Part shown: positions 9,444-17,345 of the stretch, in pieces
Numbering within the stretch: position 1 is the first letter of the stretch
Layout of the letters: every line of letters begins with the position of its first letter
Assembly (NCBI RefSeq): GCF_000734965.1
Contig: NZ_JMTB01000065.1
Span: 1 to 64,000, forward strand
Direction of reading: 5' to 3'
Source: Trabulsiella guamensis ATCC 49490
GTDB taxonomy: Bacteria; Pseudomonadota; Gammaproteobacteria; Enterobacterales; Enterobacteriaceae
Length of the DNA stretch: 64,000 nucleotides
Program-made: the position numbers and the translations under genes
The notes under the pieces: generated by a model
Seen by the model: only the letters and a program-made list of their open reading frames with translations
Database searches by the model: none
What the model was told of the DNA's origin: nothing

Positions 9444-9486
9444 ACCTTTCTCCTGTGAAGGCGGGCGCCGGAGCGCCCGTAAAACA

Positions 9487-10131
9487 TTAGCTGATAGCGA
9501 TGGGGAAGATGGAACCGAGGATCATGGCGCCAAGAATGGCTCCCCCGGTGATCGGCTTCTGCCAGAGGTAAAACAACAGCGCGCCAATCAGTGATCCCAC
9601 GCCAATCGGAATGGACGCGGTCATTGCGCTCAGGATAATCAATGGCCCAAGGAAACGGCCTGATGCGTTACCGGCACCCATCATGACATCGGCACCATAG
9701 GTGGAGTCGCTCTGGTTGATGGTGAACTTACGCGCCAGAATGATGACGTAACCAATCGCCAGACCAATCACCAGGCCGGTGATCAGCGACGCAACAAAGT
9801 TCGCTACCGGGAATACAAATCCCGCGCCTAACAGCAGCGCCGGAACCCCAAGACCGACACCGGTCTGAATAGCGCCGCCGATATCAAGGATCCCGACCAG
9901 AGAACCTTCGATGATACGGGCAAACAGGAAGCTCGCACCAAACGCCGCGACCGCACCGTATACACCGGTATCAATCCCTGCTTTCAGCATGGCCACGAAA
10001 GCCACTTCGTTAAACGCGCCGATACCGTAGAGGTAGTACATATGCGTCCCGGCGAACACGCCGGAGGAGAGCAGGCCAACAAAGATCGGGAACGACCAGT
10101 CGGCATACCAAAAACCTTTTTTCTCTTCCAT
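9487..10131 (-). CDS. DUF4310 family integral membrane protein
   Basis: 214 residues, strongly hydrophobic with about five to six predicted membrane spans. It has glycine-rich segments (TGVGLGVPALLLGAG, TGLVIGLAIGY) resembling a transport channel. N-terminal MEEKKGFWYADWSFP is likely cytoplasmic. This family is always seen in the same cluster as DUF4311, DUF4312 and the SFCGS protein (family knowledge from memory), and no function has been shown. It follows the DUF4311 gene after 12 bp. I infer it is one of two membrane subunits of an uptake system, comparable to the paired EIIC/EIID of mannose-type PTS, though no sequence motif proves this. Confidence 0.75.
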   Translation of the reverse strand: MEEKKGFWYADWSFPIFVGLLSSGVFAGTHMYYLYGIGAFNEVAFVAMLKAGIDTGVYGAVAAFGASFLFARIIEGSLVGILDIGGAIQTGVGLGVPALLLGAGFVFPVANFVASLITGLVIGLAIGYVIILARKFTINQSDSTYGADVMMGAGNASGRFLGPLIILSAMTASIPIGVGSLIGALLFYLWQKPITGGAILGAMILGSIFPIAIS

Positions 10132-10143
10132 TTCAGGCTCCTG

Positions 10144-10920
10144 TTATTTACCGCTGAGAGAGTTATGGATCACATCCAGCCAGTTCGGTACGGTCAGATG
10201 GAAAGATTCGATCATCTTCATGTCGAAGCCGCGGAAGAAGCCGCTCAGAACGAACAGCGCCACAATCGCCACCATCATCACTTTGGTCACGCGATGCCAG
10301 CCGCTCTCTTCTACGCCTTTACCGATCAGAATACCCAGTACCAGACCCGGTACAGCGTTACCCATGATCAGCTGCGCTGCGCCGCCGAAGACGGTTGCCC
10401 AGAAGCCGGATTTTTTACCCGCATCGATAGCCGCCAGCCAGAAGATCACCGGCATCACGGTATTCACCAGCAGGTTTGCCGCTGGCACCAGCACTTTCAC
10501 TGCCGTCACCTGCAGTGCTTCCGGTACGGATGACGCGGTAAGGTTGAGGAAGGTCACCACGATCATGCCGATCACGCCGCAGGCGATCGCCATTTTCTTC
10601 GGATCATGCAGCGTTTCGCCGACATTGCGGTTTTTCAGCATCAGCGCTGCCGCACCCCAGTTAGGAATAATGCGGTGGTCGACGTCCTGTGTGAAAGAAC
10701 CCGCCGCAACAGAGGAGGCCCACGCGTTGAAGAAAAACCCTAATCCAAAGGAGAAGTGAGACGCAGGGTCCCCTTCGCAAGAGTTCAGTTCCCCCAACGT
10801 ACGAAACGCGCCCATCCCCTGTGTGGTGGGCGCATGAAACATGCGTGCAGCCCCAGCACCCACGCCGACGCCCACGAGGCCACCGATGATGAGTGATTTT
10901 ATTAAAATTATCAGGAACAT
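10144..10920 (-). CDS. DUF4311 family integral membrane protein
   Basis: 258 residues with several predicted membrane spans (first about 2-25, glycine-rich IIGGLVGVGVGAGAARM). The conserved soluble stretch LGELNSCEGDPASHFSFG lies near 43-60 and is followed by more spans. The ending SLSGK is polar. Together with DUF4310 it forms the membrane part of this uncharacterised cluster. It is transcribed after the DUF4312 gene with a 22-bp gap. The conserved E-x-D plus His stretch would be a sensible place to look for a substrate or proton-coupling site. Function unknown. Confidence 0.75.
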   Translation of the reverse strand: MFLIILIKSLIIGGLVGVGVGAGAARMFHAPTTQGMGAFRTLGELNSCEGDPASHFSFGLGFFFNAWASSVAAGSFTQDVDHRIIPNWGAAALMLKNRNVGETLHDPKKMAIACGVIGMIVVTFLNLTASSVPEALQVTAVKVLVPAANLLVNTVMPVIFWLAAIDAGKKSGFWATVFGGAAQLIMGNAVPGLVLGILIGKGVEESGWHRVTKVMMVAIVALFVLSGFFRGFDMKMIESFHLTVPNWLDVIHNSLSGK

Positions 10921-10942
10921 TAGTCTGCCCTTTTAGTAAGAA

Positions 10943-11242
10943 TCAGCGTTGCGTGACAAAATCTACCCTGTCGAGGTTGATGGCGGTCACGTTGACGGTG
11001 ACATCCAGCTCCACGCTGTACGACCGTCTTTCCCGGCGCAGAAAGAAGAACAAAAACGCCTCTTTACGCACCGCTTCACGCGCATGAACAACTTGCACAT
11101 CCTGTGGCTCAATACGCAGTAAAATGTGCGGTGAACTCTTCATCACCGCTGATTGCACCTGGTTAAGCGCATCGGCAAAAGCGCGTGCTTTTGAGTCTCC
11201 TTTGCCCTTAACCCTCACCGTGGTGGTGAACTGCTCTTTCAT
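10943..11242 (-). CDS. DUF4312 family small protein
   Basis: 99 residues, soluble alpha/beta-type protein with no signal or membrane span. It starts MKEQFTTTVRVKGKGDSKA and has a very basic, aromatic middle (EAFLFFFLRRERRSY). The family occurs only inside this gene cluster as far as I know. It begins two bases after the SFCGS stop, so the pair is probably translated together. A regulatory or coupling partner of the transporter is plausible, but nothing in the sequence shows a catalytic motif. Confidence 0.72.
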   Translation of the reverse strand: MKEQFTTTVRVKGKGDSKARAFADALNQVQSAVMKSSPHILLRIEPQDVQVVHAREAVRKEAFLFFFLRRERRSYSVELDVTVNVTAINLDRVDFVTQR

Positions 11243-11244
11243 AG

Positions 11245-11607
11245 TTATGCGCCGTATTTCTTTTTCCAGGCTTCCACCAGGCGTTCGCCCAGTTCTTCTT
11301 TATCCATAAAGCCAAAGCCCAGAACGTTGCAGCCTTCATTGATGGCCGTTACGCCCTCATCCACAGAACGCATGCCGTATTTCGCTTTGTAGCCATATTT
11401 GTTTTGCGCTGTAATCGCGCCCGCGCCACCGCTACCGCAAAAAGAGATGCCGAACGTGGCGTTTTCCGCTTTCATCACATCGCCAAGCTTCATGTCTGCC
11501 GCCACGCCCGGAACAACCACGGCACGACCGCCGGCTTTCTCAACGCCAGCAGCCACTTTCTGTCCTTTGCCAAGGCGATCGCCAATTACAACGGTAATCT
11601 GTTCCAT
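11245..11607 (-). CDS. Glycine-rich SFCGS family protein
   Basis: 120 residues. The family signature SFCGSGGAGAIT is at about 57-68. The N-terminus has a beta strand followed by a phosphate-loop-like turn (VVIGDRLGKGQKVAAG), a layout reminiscent of small PTS EIIB proteins, but the cysteine is in the second motif rather than the first loop. An ATG lies at 11610, but AAGGAG is spaced three bases from it and six from ATG 11607, so the second is preferred. It starts 10 bp after the PRD gene stop. Candidate phosphocarrier or ligand-binding component; function unknown. Confidence 0.75.
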   Translation of the reverse strand: MEQITVVIGDRLGKGQKVAAGVEKAGGRAVVVPGVAADMKLGDVMKAENATFGISFCGSGGAGAITAQNKYGYKAKYGMRSVDEGVTAINEGCNVLGFGFMDKEELGERLVEAWKKKYGA

Positions 11608-11617
11608 CATTTGCTCC

Positions 11618-11938
11618 TTAGAGGTTGTCTTTCGCTACTTCGAAGTGAACGGAGAGCAGCCAGGCTTCTTCTTCAGGGAGATTGCCAAACTGCGCGACCA
11701 CTTCTCGGGCAAGCGTCATTGAATCTTGTGAAATTTCTTCGAACAGACTGGCATCCACCTCGGGCAGCGGCTCACCGGTCACCGACCGATGCGCCATCGC
11801 GCGGACATGAGAGGTCAGCATCTGCTCCTGTACTGCATTGGGGAGGATGTTGTGGCGGCTGAGCAGCGCAAAAGTCTGCTTCAGCATGGTGTCGGCAAGT
11901 TTTTCTGTCTGAACTGCCTGGTCCCCAACGTCGTTCAT
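11618..11938 (-). CDS. Stand-alone PRD domain protein
   Basis: 106 residues forming a single PTS-regulation domain: helices with LLSRHNILPN and a C-terminal WLLSVHFEVAK carrying the conserved PRD histidine. There is no DNA- or RNA-binding part. The frame is open to a GTG at 12031, but that start has no ribosome site and falls inside the upstream palindrome, whereas GGAG is five bases before ATG 11938. It is the first gene of the operon that continues through the SFCGS, DUF4312, DUF4311, DUF4310, amidohydrolase, lyase and aldolase genes. It likely reports PTS phosphorylation to this system. Confidence 0.7.
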   Translation of the reverse strand: MNDVGDQAVQTEKLADTMLKQTFALLSRHNILPNAVQEQMLTSHVRAMAHRSVTGEPLPEVDASLFEEISQDSMTLAREVVAQFGNLPEEEAWLLSVHFEVAKDNL

Positions 11939-12024
11939 TACCGCTCCGTTAATCACTCGTCTTACCCCGTTAATGTCTCTGAGATAAAAGTAGCGTCGGG
12001 AAACCGGAGTTTGTAGACAGTTGT

Positions 12025-12044
12025 TTTCCACTTCGAAGTGGAAA
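12025..12044. promoter_or_regulatory. 20-bp perfect palindrome, candidate operator
   Basis: TTTCCACTTCGAAGTGGAAA is fully self-complementary. It lies between the CRP-like site and the first gene of the DUF operon and is the best candidate operator for the BglG-type activator. Its 10-bp core ACTTCGAAGT recurs at 11637-11646 inside the PRD gene. Confidence 0.55.
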
Positions 12045-12108
12045 GGAAACAGGCAGCAGTGATCTGTGCCACATAATTGCGGTGAATAAGTTCAATTGAC
12101 TGGAATTA

Positions 12109-12124
12109 CGTGATGAATATCACA
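12109..12124. promoter_or_regulatory. CRP-binding site
   Basis: CGTGA-TGAATA-TCACA matches the CRP core TGTGA-N6-TCACA at 9 of 10 positions. It is about 170 bp before the PRD gene start and 140 bp from cybC, on the side expected for catabolite control of the DUF operon. The rest of 12126-12265 shows no gene. Confidence 0.6.
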
Positions 12125-12265
12125 AGGATGAGCGGCAAATCATGGCGCGCTATAGCGAAAAACCTTGCGGGGTATCTCGTGAAAATGTGATGTCGATAAG
12201 GTTTACTTATAAAAAATCGCCAGGATACTTGTGGGTGCCTGAAACTTACGTCTCAGGCACTGGGT

Positions 12266-12655
12266 TTAACGATACTTTTTATGGTAGGTATTGCGCGTCG
12301 TCACAAAGCCGTCAGCCGCAGCCTGCGCCTCTTTCACTTTACCTTCGTTAGCCAGCTTCAGCGCGCCATCGATTTGCCCGACCAGTGTATCCAGACCGTG
12401 GCGGAAATCTTTCATCTCGGCGCTGTCTGCTGCTTTACCTTCCAGCTTCGGCGGCGTCTGTTTCTGCGCATCCAGCGCAGCGGCACGCATTTTGTTCAGC
12501 GCGTCTTTCATGTCCGCTGCATTGTCGGTTTTCTGGACAATCTTCAGGTTCTCGTTGAGGGTATCCATATCGTCTTCAAGATCGGCGGCAAAGACATTTG
12601 CCGAACTAAGGACGAGGGAGGACACCGCTAACATCGCGAGGAGTTTTTTACGCAT
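12266..12655 (-). CDS. cybC: Soluble cytochrome b562
   Basis: Periplasmic four-helix-bundle b-type cytochrome of 129 residues. The signal peptide (about 1-23, ending VFA) is followed by mature ADLEDDM. The axial heme ligands are visible: Met7 of the mature protein and a His four residues from the C-terminus (NTYHKKYR). Length and sequence match E. coli CybC. It is transcribed toward the DUF operon promoter and is followed by no gene on its strand for 230 bp. Physiological partner unknown. Confidence 0.96.
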   Translation of the reverse strand: MRKKLLAMLAVSSLVLSSANVFAADLEDDMDTLNENLKIVQKTDNAADMKDALNKMRAAALDAQKQTPPKLEGKAADSAEMKDFRHGLDTLVGQIDGALKLANEGKVKEAQAAADGFVTTRNTYHKKYR

Positions 12656-12709
12656 TGCTCACTTCCTTTTTTGTTATTAACGGCGCGGCAGGTCGCGCCC
12701 ACAAGTGAA

Positions 12710-14062
12710 TCATTGCCCGGCGATTTTCATCTCCGGCAACAGCACAGAACCACACTGTATATTGCTACGTGTTTCAATATCGTCGGCGATGGTGACAATA
12801 TTACGCCACATGTCTTTCAGATTTCCGGCAATGGTGATTTCACTCACCGGATACTGAATTTCGCCATTCTCAACCCAAAAGCCTGACGCACCGCGCGAAT
12901 AATCACCCGTTACGCCACTGACACCCTGCCCCATCAGTTCGGTCACCACAAGCCCGGTGCCCATTTCTTTTAGCAACTTTTCAAAACTCAGACCACGCCC
13001 GGCAATGCGCCAGTTGTGAATACCGCCCGCGTGTCCGGTGCTTCTGAGGCCCAGTTTGCGGGCTGAATAGTTGGTCAGCAGCCACTGGGTGAGGATACCG
13101 TCTTTAATGATATCACGACGCTCGGTGCGCACACCTTCGCTGTCGAAGGGCGTCGAGGCCAGCCCTTTAGGCAGATGTGGATGTTCTTCGATGGTCAGCC
13201 ACTCCGGCAAAATCTGCTTGCCAAGGGAATCCAGCAGGAATGTGGATTTACGGTAAACCGCGCCACCAGCAATCGCACCCACCAGGTGACCGAACAGCCC
13301 AGTCGCCACTTCGTGGGCGAAAATCACCGGTGCTTTCATGGTTGACAGCTTGCGCGGTGCCAGACGCGCCAGTGTGCGGCGCGCGCACTCTTCGCCGACC
13401 CATTCCGGCGATTTCAGATCATCAAACGCCCGACCGATGGTGTACGCGTAGTCACGTTCCATTTCACCGTTTTCTTCCGCAATAACACAGCTGGAAAGGG
13501 AGTGGCGGGTCGAGCAGTAGCTTTGCAACATGCCGTGGCTGTTGCCGAACACTTTAATGCCGTAGTGGCTGTTAAAACTGCCGCCTTCGGTATTGGTGAT
13601 ACGTTTATCAGTGTTCAGCGCGGTCTGCTCGGCGCGCGCGGCCAGTTCGATGGCTTCATCGGGTGAGATTTCTGACGGATGGAAGAGATCCAGATCCGGC
13701 GCGTCAAAAGCCAGCAGATCTTTATCCGCGATCCCGGCGTAAGGATCGGCGGAGGTGTAACTGGCGATATCCAGCGCTGCCTGCACAGTACGCGCAATCG
13801 CCTGCGGGCTTAAATCGGTCGACGAGGCACTGCCTTTGCGATTCTGGTGATACACCGTAATGCCGAGCGCGCCGTCGCTGTTAAATTCGACATTCTCCAC
13901 TTCACCGTAACGCGTGCTGACGCCAATGCCGGTGGTTTTCGACACCGACACTTCGGCGCCATCTGACTTGCCCGACGCCAGTTCCAGCGCGGTAGAGACC
14001 GCCTCTTCCAGTGCTTTACGCTGCTCCGCAACTTGTGTGATTACTTTCATCGTCAATGCCAT
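12710..14062 (-). CDS. pmbA: Metalloprotease subunit PmbA/TldE
   Basis: 450-residue partner of TldD. The TldD/TldE complex degrades unfolded peptides, matures microcin B17 and helps turn over CcdA. Conserved family blocks are [35 protein letters not shown] and the C-terminal [11 protein letters not shown]. The zinc HExxxH motif belongs to TldD and is not expected here. It starts at the same MALxMKVI sequence as E. coli PmbA. Divergent from darP with a 95-bp gap. Confidence 0.97.
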   Translation of the reverse strand: MALTMKVITQVAEQRKALEEAVSTALELASGKSDGAEVSVSKTTGIGVSTRYGEVENVEFNSDGALGITVYHQNRKGSASSTDLSPQAIARTVQAALDIASYTSADPYAGIADKDLLAFDAPDLDLFHPSEISPDEAIELAARAEQTALNTDKRITNTEGGSFNSHYGIKVFGNSHGMLQSYCSTRHSLSSCVIAEENGEMERDYAYTIGRAFDDLKSPEWVGEECARRTLARLAPRKLSTMKAPVIFAHEVATGLFGHLVGAIAGGAVYRKSTFLLDSLGKQILPEWLTIEEHPHLPKGLASTPFDSEGVRTERRDIIKDGILTQWLLTNYSARKLGLRSTGHAGGIHNWRIAGRGLSFEKLLKEMGTGLVVTELMGQGVSGVTGDYSRGASGFWVENGEIQYPVSEITIAGNLKDMWRNIVTIADDIETRSNIQCGSVLLPEMKIAGQ

Positions 14063-14157
14063 AATGTAAAGAGAGTTTCAATGAAGTCTAACAGAGAACC
14101 GTTTTCCAGTGCGCGCCTTAACTGATAACATGTGCCTCTTTTTTTAAGGAGCCTGAG

Positions 14158-14709
14158 ATGACCAAGCAGCCCAAAGACTGGCTCGACGATGTTCCCGGTG
14201 ATGACATCGAGGATGAAGATGATGAAATCATCTGGGTCAGTAAAAGTGAAATTAAACGCGACGCCGAAGAGTTAAAACAACTTGGCGCGGAAATGGTCGA
14301 TCTGGGGAAAAACGCGCTGGATAAAATCCCGCTCGACCAGGATCTCCGTGACGCTATCGAGCTGGCGCAGCGTATCAAGAAAGAAGGCCGTCGCCGCCAG
14401 TTGCAGCTGATTGGCAAACTGCTGCGTCAACGCGATGTCGATCCGATTCGTCAGGCGCTGGATAAACTGAAAAACCGTCATAACCAGCAGGTTGCGCTGT
14501 TTCACAAGCTGGAGCAGTTGCGTGATCGCCTGATCGACGAAGGCGACGATGCCATGACCGACGTGCTGAATCTGTGGCCGAATGCCGACCGCCAGCAGAT
14601 GCGTACGCTCATCCGCAATGCGAAGAAAGAGAAAGAAGGGAATAAGCCTCCGAAATCTGCGCGCCTGATCTTCCAGTATCTGCGCGAACTGGCGGAAAAC
14701 GAAGGGTAA
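14158..14709 (+). CDS. darP: Ribosome biogenesis factor DarP (YjgA)
   Basis: 183 residues, DUF615 family, helical and highly charged. It associates with late 50S precursors and aids 23S rRNA active-site assembly. An acidic N-terminal stretch ([10 protein letters not shown] at about 18-27) is followed by [10 protein letters not shown] and a conserved basic core ending in [16 protein letters not shown]. Length matches E. coli YjgA. It ends in a strong hairpin terminator shared with the converging mpl gene. Confidence 0.96.
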   Translation: MTKQPKDWLDDVPGDDIEDEDDEIIWVSKSEIKRDAEELKQLGAEMVDLGKNALDKIPLDQDLRDAIELAQRIKKEGRRRQLQLIGKLLRQRDVDPIRQALDKLKNRHNQQVALFHKLEQLRDRLIDEGDDAMTDVLNLWPNADRQQMRTLIRNAKKEKEGNKPPKSARLIFQYLRELAENEG

Positions 14710-14715
14710 ATGATG

Positions 14716-14747
14716 GCCCGGTAGCAAAGCGCCACCGGGCTTTTTCT
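14716..14747. terminator. Bidirectional terminator between darP and mpl
   Basis: GCCCGGT and ACCGGGC arms are followed by TTTTTCTTT on the + strand, and the flanking sequence suits the minus strand too. The stem resembles the REP-type palindrome seen at 50557-50581. Confidence 0.8.
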
Positions 14748-16121
14748 TTACTCCACGGCTTCCGCTTTTTTCGCCAGACCGTCCAGCAGCTTCTGATGAA
14801 TCCCACCAAAACCGCCGTTACTCATCACCAGAATATGATCACCTGGCTGTGCGGATTTCACAATCATCTCCACCAGCGCATCAACGTCCGCACTCCAGAA
14901 AGCGGGCTGGATGCAGGCTTCCGCTACTTCCGCCACCTGCCAGGGAATATGCTGCGGCTGTAACAGATACACTTCGTCGGCGCGCCCCAGCGATGGCGCC
15001 AGATCAGTTTTGCTGATACCCATTTTCATGGTGTTGGAGCGTGGTTCCAGCACCGCGATAATGCGCGCCGTGCCGCCCACTTTACCGCGCAGCGCCTGCA
15101 ACGTGGCGAGGATCGCCGTCGGGTGATGCGCGAAATCGTCATACACGCAGACGCCATTCGCTTCACCACGCAGTTCAAGGCGACGGCGGGCATTGATAAA
15201 CGACCCCAGCGCATTCGCGGCATCGGCAGGCGTGACGCCTACATGACGCGCGGCGGCAATCGCCATCAGGCCGTTATTCATGTTGTGTTCGCCAACCAGC
15301 GTCCACTTCACCTGACCGACGACGTCACCGTCCAGCAGCACTTCCCACTCGGAAGCGTCAGTGTTCAGTTTTCTCGCCTGCCAGTGTCCTTGCTCGCCCA
15401 CCAGTTCCTGTTCGCTCCAGCAGCCCATCGCCATCACCTGTTTCAGGTTAATGTCGTTTTCCGGCAGAATAATGCGCCCCTGCCCCGGTACGATGCGCAC
15501 CAGATGGTGGAACTGTTTCTGAATCGCTTTCAGATCGTCAAAGATGTCCGCGTGGTCAAACTCAAGGTTGTTGAGTACCAGTGTGCGCGGGCAGTAATGA
15601 ACGAACTTGGAACGCTTGTCGAAGAACGCGCAGTCATATTCGTCAGCTTCGATGACGAAGAACGGGCTGTCGCCGAGACGAGCAGATACATCGAAATTAC
15701 CCGGGACGCCGCCGATCACAAAGCCTGGCTTGTAGCCGCAGACCTCTAAGATCCAGGTCGCCATCCCGGCAGTGGTGGTTTTGCCATGAGTACCGGCAAT
15801 GGCCAGCACCCAGCGGTCACGCAGCACGAAATCATGCAGCCACTGCGGACCGGACATGTACGGAATATTCTTCTCCAGTACCGCTTCCACGCACGGGTTA
15901 CCGCGCGTCATGGCATTGCCAATGATCACCAGATCTGGCTGCGGATCAAGCTGAGCAGGATCGTAACCCTGAATTAAATCAATACCTTGTTTTTCCAGTA
16001 ACGTGCTCATTGGCGGATACACGTTGGCGTCCGAACCCGTCACTTCGTGGCCAAGGGTACGCGCCAGCATCGCCAGTCCACCCATGAAAGTGCCACAAAT
16101 TCCTAAAATATGAATGCGCAT
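14748..16121 (-). CDS. mpl: UDP-MurNAc:tripeptide ligase Mpl
   Basis: 457 residues, cytoplasmic Mur-ligase that reattaches the recycled L-Ala-gamma-D-Glu-meso-DAP tripeptide to UDP-N-acetylmuramate. A Rossmann start HILGICGTFMGG is followed by the ATP loop GTHGKTTTAGM (about 110-120), the central EADEYDCAFF motif and the C-terminal YDDFAHHPTAI ligase motif. Full length. Divergent from fbp across a 175-bp gap. Confidence 0.97.
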   Translation of the reverse strand: MRIHILGICGTFMGGLAMLARTLGHEVTGSDANVYPPMSTLLEKQGIDLIQGYDPAQLDPQPDLVIIGNAMTRGNPCVEAVLEKNIPYMSGPQWLHDFVLRDRWVLAIAGTHGKTTTAGMATWILEVCGYKPGFVIGGVPGNFDVSARLGDSPFFVIEADEYDCAFFDKRSKFVHYCPRTLVLNNLEFDHADIFDDLKAIQKQFHHLVRIVPGQGRIILPENDINLKQVMAMGCWSEQELVGEQGHWQARKLNTDASEWEVLLDGDVVGQVKWTLVGEHNMNNGLMAIAAARHVGVTPADAANALGSFINARRRLELRGEANGVCVYDDFAHHPTAILATLQALRGKVGGTARIIAVLEPRSNTMKMGISKTDLAPSLGRADEVYLLQPQHIPWQVAEVAEACIQPAFWSADVDALVEMIVKSAQPGDHILVMSNGGFGGIHQKLLDGLAKKAEAVE

Positions 16122-16296
16122 ACGTTACGTCCTTTCTTTTAGCTGGCGCGTATTTTACTCATATGTTCGACGGCAGCGAAACGCATTTCAGTTAAATCCG
16201 TATTTTGCTGGCGCGATTCACCTGTGCGCTACTATTTGAATCTTTGTTAAGATTGTTGCGGTCGCTTTACTCCACATAAAATGCAGGGAAAGTGTT

Positions 16297-17295
16297 ATGA
16301 AAACGTTAGGTGAATTTATTGTCGAAAAGCAGCACGAGTTCTCTCATGCTACCGGTGAGCTCACTGCTTTGCTGTCGGCGATAAAACTGGGCGCCAAAAT
16401 TATCCACCGCGATATCAATAAGGCCGGTCTGGTCGATATCCTGGGTGCCAGCGGTGCTGAGAACGTGCAGGGCGAGGTTCAGCAGAAACTCGATCTGTTC
16501 GCGAACGAAAAACTGAAAGCTGCACTTAAGGCGCGCGACATCGTCGCGGGTATCGCGTCGGAAGAAGAAGACGAGATTGTCGTCTTTGAAGGCTGTGAGC
16601 ATGCGAAGTACGTCGTGCTGATGGATCCGCTGGATGGCTCATCCAACATTGATGTTAACGTTTCTGTTGGCACCATTTTTTCAATCTACCGTCGCGTGAC
16701 GCCGGTAGGCACCCCGGTTACCGAAGAGGATTTCCTGCAACCGGGCAACAAACAAGTAGCTGCCGGGTACGTCGTTTACGGCTCCTCCACCATGCTGGTG
16801 TACACCACCGGTTGCGGTGTTCACGCGTTTACTTACGACCCGTCGCTGGGGGTATTCTGCCTGAGCCAGGAGCGCATGCGCTTCCCGGAAAAAGGCAACA
16901 CCTACTCCATCAACGAAGGCAACTACATCAAATTCCCGATGGGCGTGAAGAAATACATCAAGTTCTGTCAGGAAGAAGATAAAGCCACCCAGCGTCCGTA
17001 TACCTCACGCTACATCGGATCTCTGGTGGCTGATTTTCACCGTAACCTGCTGAAAGGCGGGATTTATCTCTACCCAAGCACCGCCAGCCACCCGCAGGGT
17101 AAACTGCGTCTGCTGTATGAGTGCAACCCGATGGCCTTCCTCGCCGAACAGGCGGGCGGAAAAGCCAGCGACGGTAAAGGGCGCATTCTGGATATTATTC
17201 CGGACAGCCTGCACCAGCGCCGTCCGTTCTTCGTCGGCACCAATCATATGGTGGAAGATGTGGAACGCTTTATACGCGAGTTCCCGGACGCGTAA
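16297..17295 (+). CDS. fbp: Fructose-1,6-bisphosphatase class 1
   Basis: 332 residues. Gluconeogenic enzyme hydrolysing fructose-1,6-bisphosphate to fructose-6-phosphate, Mg-dependent and AMP-inhibited. The metal site motif is [11 protein letters not shown] (about 109-119). The AMP site is in the N-terminal helix region. [14 protein letters not shown] lies near 275. The C-terminus [11 protein letters not shown] matches E. coli. Preceded by AGGGAAAGTGTT before the ATG. A palindrome without a U-tract follows. Confidence 0.98.
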   Translation: MKTLGEFIVEKQHEFSHATGELTALLSAIKLGAKIIHRDINKAGLVDILGASGAENVQGEVQQKLDLFANEKLKAALKARDIVAGIASEEEDEIVVFEGCEHAKYVVLMDPLDGSSNIDVNVSVGTIFSIYRRVTPVGTPVTEEDFLQPGNKQVAAGYVVYGSSTMLVYTTGCGVHAFTYDPSLGVFCLSQERMRFPEKGNTYSINEGNYIKFPMGVKKYIKFCQEEDKATQRPYTSRYIGSLVADFHRNLLKGGIYLYPSTASHPQGKLRLLYECNPMAFLAEQAGGKASDGKGRILDIIPDSLHQRRPFFVGTNHMVEDVERFIREFPDA

Positions 17296-17305
17296 TCTCT
17301 GCGTT

Positions 17306-17335
17306 TCTGACCCTCTTCCTGGCGGGAGAGGGTCA
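17306..17335. repeat. Intergenic palindrome after fbp
   Basis: CTGACCCTCT and AGAGGGTCAG arms with a 10-base loop. No U-tract. It lies between the converging fbp and chemoreceptor genes and resembles the pyrimidine/purine palindrome at 6437-6459. Confidence 0.5.
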
Positions 17336-17345
17336 GTGTGGGATA

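Noticed and set aside
12052-12071. Sigma-54-like TGGCAC...TGC upstream of the DUF operon
   Set aside because: The GG to GC spacing is one base too long, and the local regulator is a BglG type rather than a sigma-54 activator.
12142-12351. 69-codon + strand frame between the DUF operon and cybC
   Set aside because: No ribosome site, runs antisense into cybC, and overlaps the promoter region.
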